From: Henricia sp. BOLD:AAB3569
Lineage: Eukaryota > Echinodermata > Asteroidea > Spinulosida > Echinasteridae
NCBI GenBank assembly: GCA_037783545.1
Contig: JBBELK010000093.1
Coordinates: forward strand, 1,860,001 to 1,924,000
Direction of reading: 5' to 3'
DNA length: 64,000 nucleotides
Shown here one piece after another: positions 1 through 11,612 of the stretch. The notes below the pieces were generated by a model. The model ran no database searches. It was not told where the DNA came from and was given only the letters and a program-made list of their open reading frames with translations. The first letter of the stretch is position 1, and each line of letters starts with the position of its first letter. The position numbers were made by a program, and so were the translations under genes.

Positions 1-540
1 CGCTCAAAATCAATTATAAGTTGTTCTGAACACAGAAAACAGCAAATATTGAAAATCGAACTCAATATTATTAATTTGCAAACTCCAAACTACTAATAGA
101 TATCACAATTATAAATTATTATATTGCATTTAATTTACAATTTACCAAGGACCCAATACTTCCTCAATGTTAATAACTGAATTCTGATAAAGTTGAGGTT
201 CAATGACCTGTAGTCCTTCAGTGAAACTAGATATTTTTGTGCTACGCTATATAATATGATTGGCGTCATTTGCAGTCCCCCATGTTTTTACTTCACTGGT
301 TGACATGAAAAACCTGACTAAAAGTGTTGATAGCAATGGTAACAAACACCACATGATTTTTCCCTTGATGTAACTTTGTTGTAGAAATTGCCAACTGAAT
401 GTGCATTTCAGAGACCTGGAGGAGATTGATTTTTTTCCTCGGGTCTCTGGTGCTTTTTAAAACAGAAACATCGTTTGCAAACATTTTTTATACCATTCAT
501 TCAAAAACCATGCATGGATTTTTAAGGTTTTCCCTCTCGG
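1..540 (+). repeat. Dispersed repeat family D, copy 1, left part
   Basis: Shares its sequence with 9855-10640, including CAAATATTGAAAATCGAACT-like start text, the GTTGAGGTTCAATGACCTGTA stretch and the block TGATAGCAATGGTAACAAAC. The copy stops at about 531 and resumes at 1744 (GAAGTATTACTG), so about 1.2 kb was inserted into it. Confidence 0.7.
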
Positions 541-647
541 GGACTTCTATTCAAGAATTACATTTTAGCGTATAGTACAATTTATAACGGGATAAGTTAT
601 TCATTACATAAAAGTGAAAAAGAGTCCCATTTGAGATTAAACTTAAA

Positions 648-1115
648 TATAATATACATGATTGGTAAACTGTTACAAATAGTTTTATTCCCCTGTGTGA
701 TTGAAGATATGCATGATTAAAACCAACCTGAGCAAAAACCAGCTCTGTACTTCATCTAACTTTTGAGAAAACAGTCAAAAAAGGATTTACAGTCATTTCG
801 CCCCAAAACCACTTCGCCCTAAACCATTTCGCCCTGAACCACGGCCTGTGCACGAAGTTTTGGGGCCTAGTGGCATTTGGGCGAGGTAGTGTTTGGACGA
901 AGTAATTTGGGGCAAAATAGCACTTGTGCGAAATGGTTTTGGGGCGAAATGAATTTTCGTTTCATGAGACGAAAAATAATTGTTTTACTCTTTTCTAGCA
1001 CTTCAGACAAAACCATTTCAGGGGAAGTTTTCTACGGTCATCATGTTTATATTGTGTAAGTTAGGCGTAAATCTGTGAACATTTCTGATTTTCAAGATAC
1101 CAATCATGTATACTG
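648..1115. mobile_element. TTAA-flanked MITE family 1, copy (GGCAGTATACAT ends)
   Basis: Left part reads ATATACATGATTGGTAAAC and the right end ACCAATCATGTATACTGCC then TTTAA. The centre is built of TTCGCCCCAAAACCA-like repeats in both orientations. Other copies show TTAA at both ends, typical of piggyBac-type insertion (inference). No coding capacity. Confidence 0.7.
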
Positions 1116-1262
1116 CCTTTAAGTAAGTTACCATTTGCAGTAAATATATATTCTTCTAACTGACATAATATCGTTTAAACTCTTCTTTAAACAAGAATAA
1201 AAATGGTTTACCGCCATTCATCTTCATTTTGTAAATATGGAAACGACAAAGAAGTAAACTTA

Positions 1263-1701
1263 AGTTAAGTGTGCTCTGATTTGTTACTGGGAATTTCAGA
1301 AAGAAATCTTCCCTTATCCAAATCACATTTTATACTCAAAGTCGTCTTAATCCAATTAATAATTTCTCCCCAAAACGACCAATTTTACAATCACAAAATA
1401 AGTGGATCATTGTTTCTGTTTCAGCATTACAAAATGAGCACCGTTCGTTATCCCCTCTTCCAATTTTAACTAGATATGAATTAACACCAAGTATTCTATG
1501 AACTAATCTATACTGGAACCATCGTAATGTTATGTCACAAGTAATCACAATTGGCATGCCACTTAACACTGACCATTTACTTTCTGTGAAGTTCATTCCC
1601 AGCTTAGTTTTCCATTCGACAATACATTTTCTAGTAACCGGCTTTTTCACAGCAGAAATAAAAATTTGATAAATACGAGTAGAACCCTTCTTATCCATCA
1701 A
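1263..1701 (-). mobile_element. LINE (non-LTR retrotransposon) 3' ORF fragment
   Basis: An open stretch of about 121 codons reads W-K-T-K-L-G, LRWFQYRLVHRILGVNSYL, then RCSFCNAETETMIHLFCDC. The C-x2-C-x7-H-x4-C spacing following the W-F/Q-Y-x-L-x-H-R-I-L motif is the C-terminal region of L1/Tx1-like LINE reverse transcriptases. Only this tail is present; the polymerase domain and any tail repeat are missing, as in 5'-truncated LINEs. Confidence 0.75.
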
Positions 1702-1743
1702 AAGTGTCCGGAAATTAAAAGGGATAAAAGGAAAACATACATT

Positions 1744-1935
1744 CGAAGTATTACTGCTGTGGCTGAAAATTCCACAAGGCAGTTTATCAGTAATATTCTT
1801 TTGTAGTTATGTAATGGTGTTGTTTCTGAAACTTGTAAAAGGTTTCATCATGCAAATGATATAATGGGCCTTGAAATTGCCACTCGGGAACAAGATCATT
1901 TATTGAGAAAGTTCGTTCAAAAAGGCTCCGTACAC
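1744..1935 (+). repeat. Dispersed repeat family D, copy 1, right part
   Basis: Begins GAAGTATTACTGCTGTGGCT and continues through CAAGGCAGTTTATCA, exactly the text that directly follows GGTTTTCT in uninterrupted copies such as 17220-17280. It is the downstream half of the copy at 1-540. Confidence 0.65.
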
Positions 1936-2037
1936 TAACGTTAATTCGCTTATAATTACAAATTTTATTATATTCGAAAAGTATAATTCCATTGTAATTT
2001 ACTTAGTATCATAATAACTAAGGCTTTGTTCGAGATC

Positions 2038-2122
2038 CCCCCCCCCCCAACCCCCCACCCCCACCCCCACCCACAACCCCCCACCCCCACCCACAACCCC
2101 CCACCCCCACCCCCACCCACAA
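2038..2122. repeat. C-rich minisatellite (CCCCCA/CCCAC)
   Basis: About 85 bases of CCCCCACCCCCACCCACAA-type units on the plus strand. The minus strand has many G runs of 4 or more and could form G-quadruplexes. The translated glycine-rich frame here is an artefact of the repeat. Confidence 0.85.
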
Positions 2123-2240
2123 TGGCATTTTAATTCTATTATTTTTTAAAACAACGTTTCGTTTATGAATATTAAAAAAAAAAAACGTATCACCAATAGA
2201 CAACAATTACGTTGAATGTACAATTTGTTTAATGTTTCTT

Positions 2241-2272
2241 ATTCTCATATTCACAATTCTGTGTGAATATGA
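2241..2272. repeat. Short perfect hairpin
   Basis: TCTCATATTCACA and TGTGTGAATATGAGA pair around a few unpaired bases. No poly-U run follows; function unknown. Confidence 0.6.
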
Positions 2273-2978
2273 GATTCATTCGTAGTATGTGGAGTATATG
2301 GAGTGGAAACCAGTCTACTCGCACGGGTTCTTTTCAATGTCAGTTAACAAATGGGTCATGAAAAGTCTCCGCATTTGGATATTTTGCATGGAGGTTCCCG
2401 TTGTGAGTAGAAATTATGCTATTAGCACTATGAAATATACTCGGAAAAGCCAACTTTAGTCATGTCAGTCAGATTTCGAGTTCTGGTGTTGAAGCGAAAC
2501 AGCGCGATACCGATTCGTGTCACTACTTGCGATCAAGACGTGAACTTACTCTCAAATTTTCACCTTAATATTTTGTATTTTCTTGTTTTCTTGTCATGAA
2601 TACTATTTTTGGGAGGTATTTAATACGATTAAGTTAGATCGAGATCAAATTTCCAGAAAATCTGGACACGCTCCTTTTTGATGGCAGCTATTCGATAGAG
2701 TTTATACACATGCGTTTGACGTGTATGGCGTACTTGTTGCATGTTATAAATTACACCGGCATCTGATGATCACACCAGGCATCTGAAACCGTGGCACTAA
2801 ACTGCGAGTCCAAACTGCAGTAGTCTATATTTTATATACAGTCATAACGAAGGAAAGGAACGATGAACATATGCTTACAAAATTGTAATTTTAACTTAAG
2901 TGGCTTGTAGCTTGTCTGATGGTTGCAGGGCCTTGTTAAAACTGTGACTAAAGAGTGGAGATCAAAACGTATAGTGTT

Positions 2979-3240
2979 AATGCACCTATAAATTGTTCCC
3001 CCCGCCCCCTAACAACCCCCCCGCGCTGCCCCAGGTGACTTTTGGTGTGCCCCAGGGTGGGGATTTTGACCCATTGAAATACATGTTGAAATACATGTTT
3101 TGCACCCGAGGGTGGGGATTTTTGTGACCTAAATTGTGCCCCAGGGGTGGGGATTTTGTCACGCGAAAAGTGACAATCCCCACCTCTTAGGTGGGGCAGC
3201 CCGGGGGGGAGGGGGAGGGGGGAACAATTGATAGGTGCAT
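2979..3240. mobile_element. MITE with TGCACCTAT ends, C/G-rich core
   Basis: Left end ATGCACCTATAAATTGTTCC and the inverted right end GGAACAATTGATAGGTGCAT bracket about 220 bases rich in CCCC/GGGG and GGTGGGGATTTTG repeats. No transposase. Confidence 0.65.
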
Positions 3241-4639
3241 ACGTGGCGAGACATCCCGATGTATCTTTCCGGCTCGCCCTGTGTGATGGAGTATCTGAAG
3301 GAGGAAAATACAAGACATTACCATTTTGTATAGGTTAATGTGTGACTTAAAAAGATGTGCTTTGTTTAATGATAAAAACATTATTTTTCACTAAAAGGTA
3401 AATAAAACCATGCAGCAAATTGAAAATCCACACTTTATCAAGCAAATTTATTTTATAAGTTCAGTGAAAAAGAGTTTGGCTTAAATAGAAAATAAAATAC
3501 TAAAAAACAATTAAAATGTTGGTTTGTTTTCTTTTTCTTTTTTAAGTTTGATGGTGGGCGTAGTTTTCACAAAGTGTTGGTGCTCAGAAACATTCAAGTT
3601 GTCGATTCCAATAAAATTTGCGGGTTTTGTCTTCAACTATATATATGTATATGCCTATTTATTCTGTTGGATTTTCTTTTAGACGTCTTTGCATAGGCCT
3701 ACCTTGAATATTGCTCATTGAAAGGGCGGAAAACACACATAGCTTGTGCCTGGCATACCACACGGCGTTTCACAACATTTCTTGGATCTTTCTGTGCAAT
3801 CGCTGTCTATTCTGCAATATTTTTTCAATTGTTAGCTGAGCTAACCGATTTGCATAAGAATGTTTTGCAGGAAGGACTCGGGTGCAATGGGGTGTGGAAG
3901 CATTTGCAGTAGGCACTGACCTCGTTCGGCACGCAAGACAACGGACGTGCAATTTTGAGATAAGAAGTTCACGAGTGTTGGAGGAATAAGGCAGGAGCGG
4001 AACTTCGGAACAAGTTAACAGGAATAGAAGAACAGAATCTGGTCTCTTCCAAGCTCTGGCCTCATCCGGCACACAGAAGGAAGAGGTAACGCGTAGAGAC
4101 GGGACATCTTGGAAGGTACCGGTAATGGAGCTGGTGAGTACTGTTAGTGAGGAAGAGCAACACGGAGATGCTACATAGCTGTCCCGTAACGTTGGTAAGC
4201 ACCAGCTCAGTCTCGGTTTCGCCCGCTCTGTCTTGTCGTCGAAGCTTGGTGCTCCCCAAGTTCATGGTATGTTATTGTTATGTTTCTTTTTCAGCTTATG
4301 CAATAGGGTAGGAATGCGGAATTGAAAATACTTTATTCACGGTTGAGTACGCGAATAAGGGAATAATTGCATTGGACACGTCCCACCTTCAGGCTCAGCG
4401 TATATATGAGGGCACCCGATTCACGGGGCGGACATCTTCCCCGTCTCTTAACATCTAGTTGATGGAAAACAAAACAAAAGAAATACAGCCTTCCAAAGCA
4501 AAGATAATACAGGGTGGTAAAAAACGAGATATTATTGCTGATTGTAATTAAAGAAGTGACCAATGTTATGCGAGGGTCTAAATAGTTAGATGATTGCTCC
4601 ACTTTCATTAGTGGCATGGGATGTTCTAAATAAGGAAAT

Positions 4640-4991
4640 TTAAAGGAGCGTGATTTTTCCAAAAACTGGATTTTGTTCGAACCGAACGATCATATAAAAT
4701 ATACCTCTCCGAAATACTATCCATGTGAAGAAAACAGGAACTTTGCAATACCCAATTTGAATGTGGAAGCAAAAAGGTCGGTGTAATCATTGAACTTCTT
4801 TATGTAACAGCATAAATTAGTTTACTAAACTTCAATGGATTTTTGACGATATCCCTATAGAGGTATACGGAGTCAGGGCGCAAAATTTCAGAATGGTAAA
4901 GAAAATGTGACACATGATATGACATTAAAATCTCAAAACCCATGGGGAAAAATTAGGGGGTCAAAAATGTGATCTGGTTACGCTCCTTTAA
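4640..4991. mobile_element. TTAA-flanked MITE family 2 (GGAGCGTGA ends)
   Basis: TTAA then AGGAGCGTGATTTTTCC on the left, GTGATCTGGTTACGCTCCT then TTAA on the right. A second full copy is at 20806-21172 and a right half at about 28562-28712. TTAA duplication suggests piggyBac-type mobilisation (inference). Confidence 0.7.
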
Positions 4992-5105
4992 CATGATGAT
5001 AAAATAAATGGTGGTACATGTAGGCCTATAGGGAAAAACCTCTTGTGGTGTAATGTGTGTTGTGGCGAAAATGTCAAACACACAAGGCCGAAGTAGTACG
5101 AAAGG

Positions 5106-5858
5106 CATATGTGAGCCGCTCTGCAAAAAAAGGGTCTTAAAGTTGCATTGCCCGTGTTTCGGTGAAAGGATTTTAAAAAAATAATTTACACAAGCGAACG
5201 AATTTAGAAAGCTTACGTGTCTCTGTAACGAAAAAATATAAAAAGCTTAAATTTCCGACGTCGGGAATTGGAGATACAAGCCTTTTTCTTGAAACGTGCT
5301 TCACATGTTGTAATGTGCGCGTACGCTCATATGTACATAGTATGTGTACAATGTACACATGTACGCGCACATGTACATTTACGTCATAACCCTGTCGATT
5401 AAATGACCTGCCAGCCATTTAATAATTTCTTGTTTTTAATCGACTGGCATTAATCCTTGACGGATTTTTACGTTCTTGGTACCAAATGAAAGCTGATAAC
5501 TTTTTCTATTCTAGAAAAATACCTATTTAACTTTTTTTTTTAAATTGTACGCCCAAATCGGCCCAAACACGGGCAGTCAACTTTAAGTCGCGCTGGCTAG
5601 TATTCTTTTTGCGACCATAAAAAGAAATCCGCGGCAAATCCACGCTCAATAAAATACCAAAACACAATGGAAATTCCTGACGGTGCCCAGATACCGCCTG
5701 GAATGTCTGTGTTCCCCCTAGAATGTCTGCGTTACGCCTGGAATTTCTTTTGTGTTTAGGTATTTTAATGAGCGTAGAAATGCCACAGATTTCTTTTTAT
5801 GGTCGCAAAAAGAATACTAGTCAGCGCGACCCTTTTTTTGCAGAGCGGGTCACATATG
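5106..5858. mobile_element. Foldback element, outer, interrupted
   Basis: Ends are CATATGTGAGCCGCTCTGCA and its near-complement at 5839-5858. Arms continue inward with AAAAAAAGGGTC, GCGCTGGCTAGTATTC and TTTTTGCGACC. The left arm is split at 5136 by a second element, while the right arm is intact. Confidence 0.7.
5137..5586. mobile_element. Nested MITE inside the left arm of 5106-5858
   Basis: Ends TTAAAGTTG-TGCCCGTGTTT and inverse AAACACGGGCAGTCAACTTTAA-like (ends shown shortened). It is flanked by a GTC on each side (5134-5136 and 5587-5589), while the intact arm has a single GTC. This fits a 3 bp target duplication, though the TTAA at both tips leaves a piggyBac-type reading open. Confidence 0.6.
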
Positions 5859-5950
5859 GTCTATATCTTACGCCTATATACAGCGCTATATATATATCGG
5901 TTCTATGCTGGAAACATGGCCCTATTTCAGTGACCATAATAATTGGCGGC

Positions 5951-6348
5951 AGTGTTGTAGTCGAGTCACCCATATCGAGTCCGAGTCTCGAGTCATTAGC
6001 CTCCAGTCCGAGTCAGGAGTCACTTTCCTCGAGGGGGAGTCCGAGTCACGAGTCACTTGTTCACCAAAATGAAACTGAATCTTCTATGGATTCGTTCACT
6101 CAATGTGTGAAATGGTCACATGCTCATGTGCTCCTCGCCGGCCTGGTGGGGGTATCAGTAGTATACATATTCACGCGTCGTATGTGCTTTTCCCTAAATA
6201 ATCCTGCATTAAGCGCGCGATTATATATATTTTGAATTATGTGACTCGAGTCCGAGTCATTTTCCAAGTGTGACTCGAGTCGAGTCCGAGTCACGAAAAA
6301 TGTGACTCGAGTCGGACTCAAGTAAGTCCTGGACTCGAGTACTACAAA
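5951..6348. mobile_element. Inverted-repeat element with GAGTCCGAGTC minisatellite
   Basis: Starts AGTGTTGTAGTCGAGTC and ends GACTCGAGTACTACAA, with both flanks built from short GAGTCCGAGTCACGAGTCAC-type repeats around a unique core with no gene. The Ser/Pro/Glu-rich frame across it is a repeat artefact. Confidence 0.6.
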
Positions 6349-7170
6349 CCGATAATTGGTGAAGTAACCAATGATCAGCTTGAGTTGACAAAACCAAAGC
6401 CGATCATTGGTTGAACGAGTGATAGCGTTAGATGTTTCTTGTTATATGGTCGCGAAAACAGGCCCCATTATAGTTGCGACAGAATGTAATTTGCCAACGG
6501 ATTTAAACAAAAATTTAAGACTGGGCCTGACTGAGCGTTTTTGTCCGAGAGGGTGAGATATATATAAAAGGCAAGATACAAAAACAATTCAGAATCTGCG
6601 CCTTTCGACTTGGTGTCCTCCAAATGTCGATACATCGCTGGAGACAGTGCATGGCAGAAAGCGCGTGCTGTTGAATCATCCAACCTGCTTGCTCGTTTTG
6701 CGCAAATTATTATATTTCTGTGTTTTGGGTTGTTGTTTTTTTTCGTTTGGTTTTAAATATCAACCTCTCGGTCAAAGCTAACGCAAGTCGCTCATGCAGT
6801 AAACTAGAAAATGTCACACTGAAAAAAAGATCAACGCAGGAGCTAATGTGTCTACACATTTGTATCAGTTCGGATCGAGAATTGTACTATTTAAACTTTA
6901 AGGACTGGGGGAGTTGTATTTCTGAGGGGCCATTTGTGCGCTCTTTATATAACGCGAGAAAACTCTCAAAACTTACATCCTGAAGAGGCTCGGCGTACAA
7001 TTCCCGTGTTGGCGGGTTCAAGATGCCAAAATACCACGACCAGAATGGTAGTGAAAAGTAGACTCCACAAATGCATGCTGGCACCGCGTACGCGTCCTCA
7101 CCAATGCAATAGAAAGTATACTTCGATATTTATCACGAAAGTCTATTGACCCCTTTCGAACACGTGCGAA

Positions 7171-7362
7171 TATGCCATTTTGGGAGTCAAATAATGCTGA
7201 GTCATTGTGGAAGCAATGTGCGTGCGCGTTGTGTGTGTCTCTGGCGGGCGTAACGCGGTTTAGTTCACCAATGGGAGCCCCAGCATAGCGCGTTACGCGC
7301 GCTATGGACACACACAACGCGCACGCACACCGACGCGGCATTGTTTTACTCCCAAAATGACG
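7171..7362. mobile_element. Foldback element with GTGCGTGCGCGTTG arms, copy 1
   Basis: ATTTTGGGAGTCAAATAATG and its inverse CATTGTTTTACTCCCAAAAT bracket GC-rich arms GTGCGTGCGCGTTGTG / CACAACGCGCACGCAC around a loop. The core recurs at 9435-9532. Confidence 0.65.
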
Positions 7363-7807
7363 TCATTGGCACGAGCTCAATACAAGCATTGACTACTATT
7401 ATACACGACACATATAATTACAAAGATAATATGGCACGTTCGAGAGGCGTTTTCCACTGATAAGCACGAGCTTCATTACCGACTGAGCTTTACTTGTGAA
7501 CTTTTAAACAAATACCAACAAACAAATGTCATTTCGTATGTCAGAGTCGCAATCGTAGATACACGACTATTAATTATTAAAAACAAATTCAACAAAACGT
7601 TCCGTTCAATCTATTGTGTAAATTTAGATGCCGTTATACGGTAGCAGATGTGTAACGTCGGTACACTTGACTGGTTTATTCACTTTCGGGTACCGACATA
7701 CGGCCCTTTAATGCCACGACAGCTGCCTGATGCACGTCAACTGGGGTTTAAAAATAAAGATAACAAATAAACAGTACTTAATAAATAGCTAAACTCTTCC
7801 AAAACAC

Positions 7808-8004
7808 TAGACTTGGTTTCAAGTCCGAGATTGTGGTTTGGTTTCCGTAGCGCCCTCTTTTGGTTTGTGAAATGTAGGGACAGGGAACTAGTCTATTTCG
7901 GTTCACAATGCCGAAATAGACAAGTTCCCTGTCCCTACATTTTACAAACCAAAAGAGGGCGCTACGGAAACCAAACCACAATCTCGGACTTGGCATCAAG
8001 TCTA
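7808..8004. mobile_element. Near-perfect 197 bp foldback element with 9 bp target duplication
   Basis: Arms of about 90 bases (TAGACTTGGTTTCAAGTCCG and inverse) meet near 7905. Flanks read CCAAAACAC on the left and CCAAATCAC on the right, a 9 bp duplication with one difference. Long arms plus 9 bp duplication fit a Mutator-type non-autonomous element. Confidence 0.7.
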
Positions 8005-9128
8005 CCAAATCACGGGCGCATACAACACCATCGCGAGAGGGCGGTATTACCTGCAGCGGCGAATAACGTTGCAAACTCGCCCCAGGTAGGCACACAGGAC
8101 GGGGTGAAAATCCATCCAAAACTGCAACAAATTTAACTTTAAACACTGTCCCATGAGTCCAGATAAACCGGGCAACTTTCTCCTTCAACTGCAAGGTATT
8201 GATGTTGGCAAAAGAAAAAGTTCACTGTACGGCAATAAAGCTAATGCCGGGGCGAAACACCACTTATTTAACTTTCCTGCTGGTTTTGGATCTAGGGTCC
8301 TATGAAACCTTAAAAACTAAATGATTATTCGACAACTTTAGGGCAAAAAACGTTGCCAAAAGCGTGAATGTTGAAACGATTATGCGTAGGCCTACACGGT
8401 TTCCGCGATCCCGCACAGTGTACAGAATTAATAGCGCCCTTTGTCGAGCACTCGCGCACCGTCTATTTCCGTCGAAACATGATGCTTCCGATTATGTTTT
8501 GTTTTTGCTGTTCTTGTTTTGAAACTTTGATGCCGTTCGCTTGAAATCGATTATATGTTGTCAATCTGCAGAACACAGATAGGCCTACTATAACTTTTTT
8601 TTAATGGTTAAAATGAATGTGTGGAAGTGGAAGCCGATAAAAAGGTATTCACAGTGGCCATGCGCCATTTTTATTGGGCAGTTTGTGCATGGCGACATAT
8701 ACGCATAGTCTGCAAAAAAAATCCTCTTGCAAAAGTGCCCCTTTAACGCACTGCTACTCGTGCGTACGACCCTGTTGAAATCAGCCCCTTTTTCGTCGCT
8801 GTGGAACAAGCGACAGAAATCTTGTGGCCTCTCTGGATCAATCAGGACGCTTGTTATATGTGGCGTTCGGTGTTAAAATTTACCACACGTGCGCGCAGTT
8901 TGTAAACACGGTCCATGTCCGATTTAACGCGCTCGCCGATTGGTCGCTATTTATGTTTAACAGGACATTATGTTACTCGTTAACCATCCTTCTGTTTAAT
9001 TTTTTTTAAATGCGAGTAAATAAAAACGTCGCAGGAATTATCGATAGGATGAATGTGACAAGGAACAAAAACCTCAAACCAATTTCGAGAAGAAATTGTG
9101 AATTTTCACCATAACATGACTAATATAA

Positions 9129-9263
9129 ATTGTTGACTGGTGTGGTGTGGGATATGGAGTTTTAACACCCGAGGGAGCTCATAGCACCCGAGGCAACGCC
9201 GAGGGTGCTATGAGCTCCCGAGGGTGTTAAAACCCATATCCCACACCACACCAGTCAACAATT
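9129..9263. mobile_element. Foldback element, 135 bp
   Basis: AATTGTTGACTGGTGTGGTG and its inverse at 9244-9263, then CACCCGAGGGAGCTCATAGC and inverse inside, with a loop of only a few bases. No coding potential. Confidence 0.7.
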
Positions 9264-9434
9264 GTTTTGTTATATCCCGTCTCATGGTCTCCGTACAGCA
9301 TAATAATATCGTTTCTATTATTTGGAATGTTGAAATTGTAAAAACAATTCGTCTCTGCACTTTCGCTAGTTTTCGGACTACTACCTGTGCGTGTGTAACA
9401 TTGCGAAAGTAGCACGCGCACAGCGTGTGGAATA

Positions 9435-9532
9435 ATGCGATGTGCGTGCGCGTTGTGCGCCTCTAGCGGGCGTAACACGCGGTTTCTTTCAATAATGGAG
9501 CCTCATACAGCGCGTTACGCGTGCTATGGACA
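9435..9532. repeat. GTGCGTGCGCGTTG foldback, copy 2 (core only)
   Basis: GTGCGTGCGCGTTGTG, then GCGGGCGTAAC, and the inverse GCGCGTTACGCGTGCTATGG, as at 7218-7331. The outer ends of copy 1 are absent. Confidence 0.6.
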
Positions 9533-9854
9533 GGGGCAAGAACACGCATAGTACGGCCGGGTGATATGAAGTTAAATTCGCACACGGCAGGGTGATATGA
9601 GTTTTTATCACATGGACATGTGACCGTTCTGGACCAATGAAACTGCAGTATACCAAGACGGGGTATAACAAGTTCATTTAATTACATCAAAAAATGACTA
9701 GGGCAACAGCCGCCTTACTACACAGATTTGCGTGGATTTCCTCAGGGGATTGTAACGTCGCTTGGCAGAGTGTGAATTCCCTGAGATCTCGGGATGACAA
9801 AAAGCCACGCGGTGTATGACAATCAAAAATTTTGTCCTTTATATTCGGCCGTTT

Positions 9855-10640
9855 TATTTCGTCAGCAAAATATTGAAAATCGAACTCAATACGATTAATT
9901 TGCAAACTTTCAACTTCTGTTTATCACTTCATCTATTAATATATATCACAATTATAAATGATTATATTGCATTCGATTTATTTACCAAGGGCCCAATACT
10001 TCCCGAATGTTAACAACAGTACTGAATACTGATATAGTTGAGGTTCAATGACTTGTAAGTGGGTCATTCTATAAATTTGGGGTCCACTTTTTCTGTCCCC
10101 GTTACATCTGACATCTTGTAAAATGTTGTATTTTGTAAATTCAGGACATATTCTTTAAATGCCTTCTAGTTCAAAGAGTGATTACATAAAATACAATTCA
10201 TAAAAATATGGTTTAAAGGCATTTTTAATGATACTTGTATGGCAAATAGCAGTATGTCAGGTGTAACGGGGACAGAAAAATGTCACACGTTGGACCCCAA
10301 ATTTATAGAATGACCCATATAGTCTTTTTTTGTGCTATACGCTATATGACTTCACTAGTTGACAAGAAAAACCCGACTAAAAGTGTTGATAGCAATGGTA
10401 ACAAACACCACATGATTTTCCCCTTGTAAAATGGTACCTTTGTGAGAGAAATTGCCAACTGAATGTGTCTTTCAAAGACCTGGAGGATAAGGACTCTGGT
10501 ACTTTTAAAACAGAAAAATCGTTTGCACAAATTCTTTGGACCATTTATTCAAAAACCATGCATGGATTTTTAAGGTTTTCTGATTAGTATTACTGCATGT
10601 GGCTGAAAATTCCACAAATTCACTTATGCATACTTAATAC
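9855..10640 (+). repeat. Dispersed repeat family D, copy 2 (most complete)
   Basis: Matches copy 1 (1-540 plus 1744-1935) throughout and is interrupted only by a MITE at 10060-10317. Its sequence contains no long frame. Shorter copies lie at 16140-16290, 17052-17290, 20470-20705, 29487-29790 and, inverted, 41040-41345. Confidence 0.65.
10060..10317. mobile_element. GGGTCATTC-ended MITE, copy 1 (inside family D)
   Basis: TGGGTCATTCTATAAATTTG and inverse CAAATTTATAGAATGACCCA bound 258 bases. Inner text TGTCCCCGTTAC also recurs inverted. It interrupts repeat family D. Confidence 0.75.
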
Positions 10641-10789
10641 TTGGGCAAGCCGGGCAGGAGTTTGGGGCGTATTTTAAATGATCTATGGAAGGGGGTTATC
10701 TCATTGAAGGGTTTATCCCTCTGTATGGCTTGTTAATTAGCTTACGTGATCAGTGAGGAACACTGCATGCCCTACCGTGATTCGAGACC

Positions 10790-10920
10790 ACCAGTTGGCT
10801 TCATAGCTCAATTGGTAGGGCGTCTGCACGCTAAGCAGAATGTCCGCGGTTCGAATCCCGGTGGGGCCAAGTTGCTTTTCACTGCATCCAGATTTCCCAA
10901 ACTCATGGACATTTGTCGAC
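10790..10920 (+). mobile_element. tRNA-derived SINE head
   Basis: TAGCTCAATTGGTAGGGCG (A-box) and GGTTCGAATCC (B-box) with cloverleaf-like spacing. The T-stem is mispaired and position 33 is C, so a working tRNA is unlikely. The text after it (CTGCATCCAGATTTCC) recurs with the same head at 45425-45535 on the minus strand, which marks a SINE. Confidence 0.6.
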
Positions 10921-11369
10921 ATTTGTATCGAATATTTTTATTTGACACGTCGGTCCGGCTTTTTTAATTACCGACAAATTTTGAAATTAACACCCACTTA
11001 AAGACGCAGGCTCGTCACTGTGCGTGCGAGGAACAAATTCGTGCCACGAAATTCACCGCTCCATGCCTTTCTATGGAGCTGTGAATTTCGTGGCTTCGTT
11101 GTTTTTGTGTGTATTGTAATTTTAAGACGTAGGTTTATAAATCGGGCACGGCCTAAGAATTCGTATTTGTTCCATTTACTTGATGATAAGAATTCCTTCA
11201 GTGTCCCCGTCCAGCATTGGTTGGAATACGGCACCTGAACAGAAACGAGAGAAAGGTGAAGCATTTGCATCACAGATACATGTATATATAGTAAGTTGTG
11301 GGTTCGAGAATGACGTCATTACTTTAGTGAGGTTCGGTCGCACACGGCGAGACAAAACGACGACTTTTA

Positions 11370-11557
11370 GTTGTTGTTGTTGTATATTTTATGGCATCTT
11401 CGGCAACTAAGGCCCTTTGTGCCATCAACTATACGGTTTTAGCTTTATACGGTCAAGTAGGGACTGCAAACCCAATCCACTTACACGCCCCGGATTCGAA
11501 CCCAGGAAGGCAGAGGTGAAAGGCGAGGAAAGAACCCGTACGCCAACCCGACCGCCC
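11370..11557 (-). mobile_element. SINE with (CAA)n tail, minus strand, 10 bp target duplication
   Basis: B-box-like GGATTCGAACCC on the plus strand and a (TTG)n tail at 11371-11382. Flanked by ACGACTTTTA at 11360-11369 and 11558-11567, a perfect 10 bp duplication. The same SINE is at 36665-36949 on the plus strand. Confidence 0.75.
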
Positions 11558-11612
11558 ACGACTTTTACTGTAATTTGCTTCACTGGTATACGGAACTTTG
11601 CGAAAGTGCCAT

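Noticed and set aside
2018-2206. Glycine-rich open frame on the minus strand
   Set aside because: It is the translation of the C-rich minisatellite; no start context or conservation.
5723-6235. 170-codon plus-strand frame with Ser/Glu repeats
   Set aside because: It runs across two different repeats (foldback arm and GAGTCCGAGTC minisatellite).
10796-10868. Possible functional tRNA (GCT anticodon)
   Set aside because: T-stem is mispaired, C at position 33, no long variable arm for Ser, and the same head plus tail recurs at 45.4 kb as a SINE.
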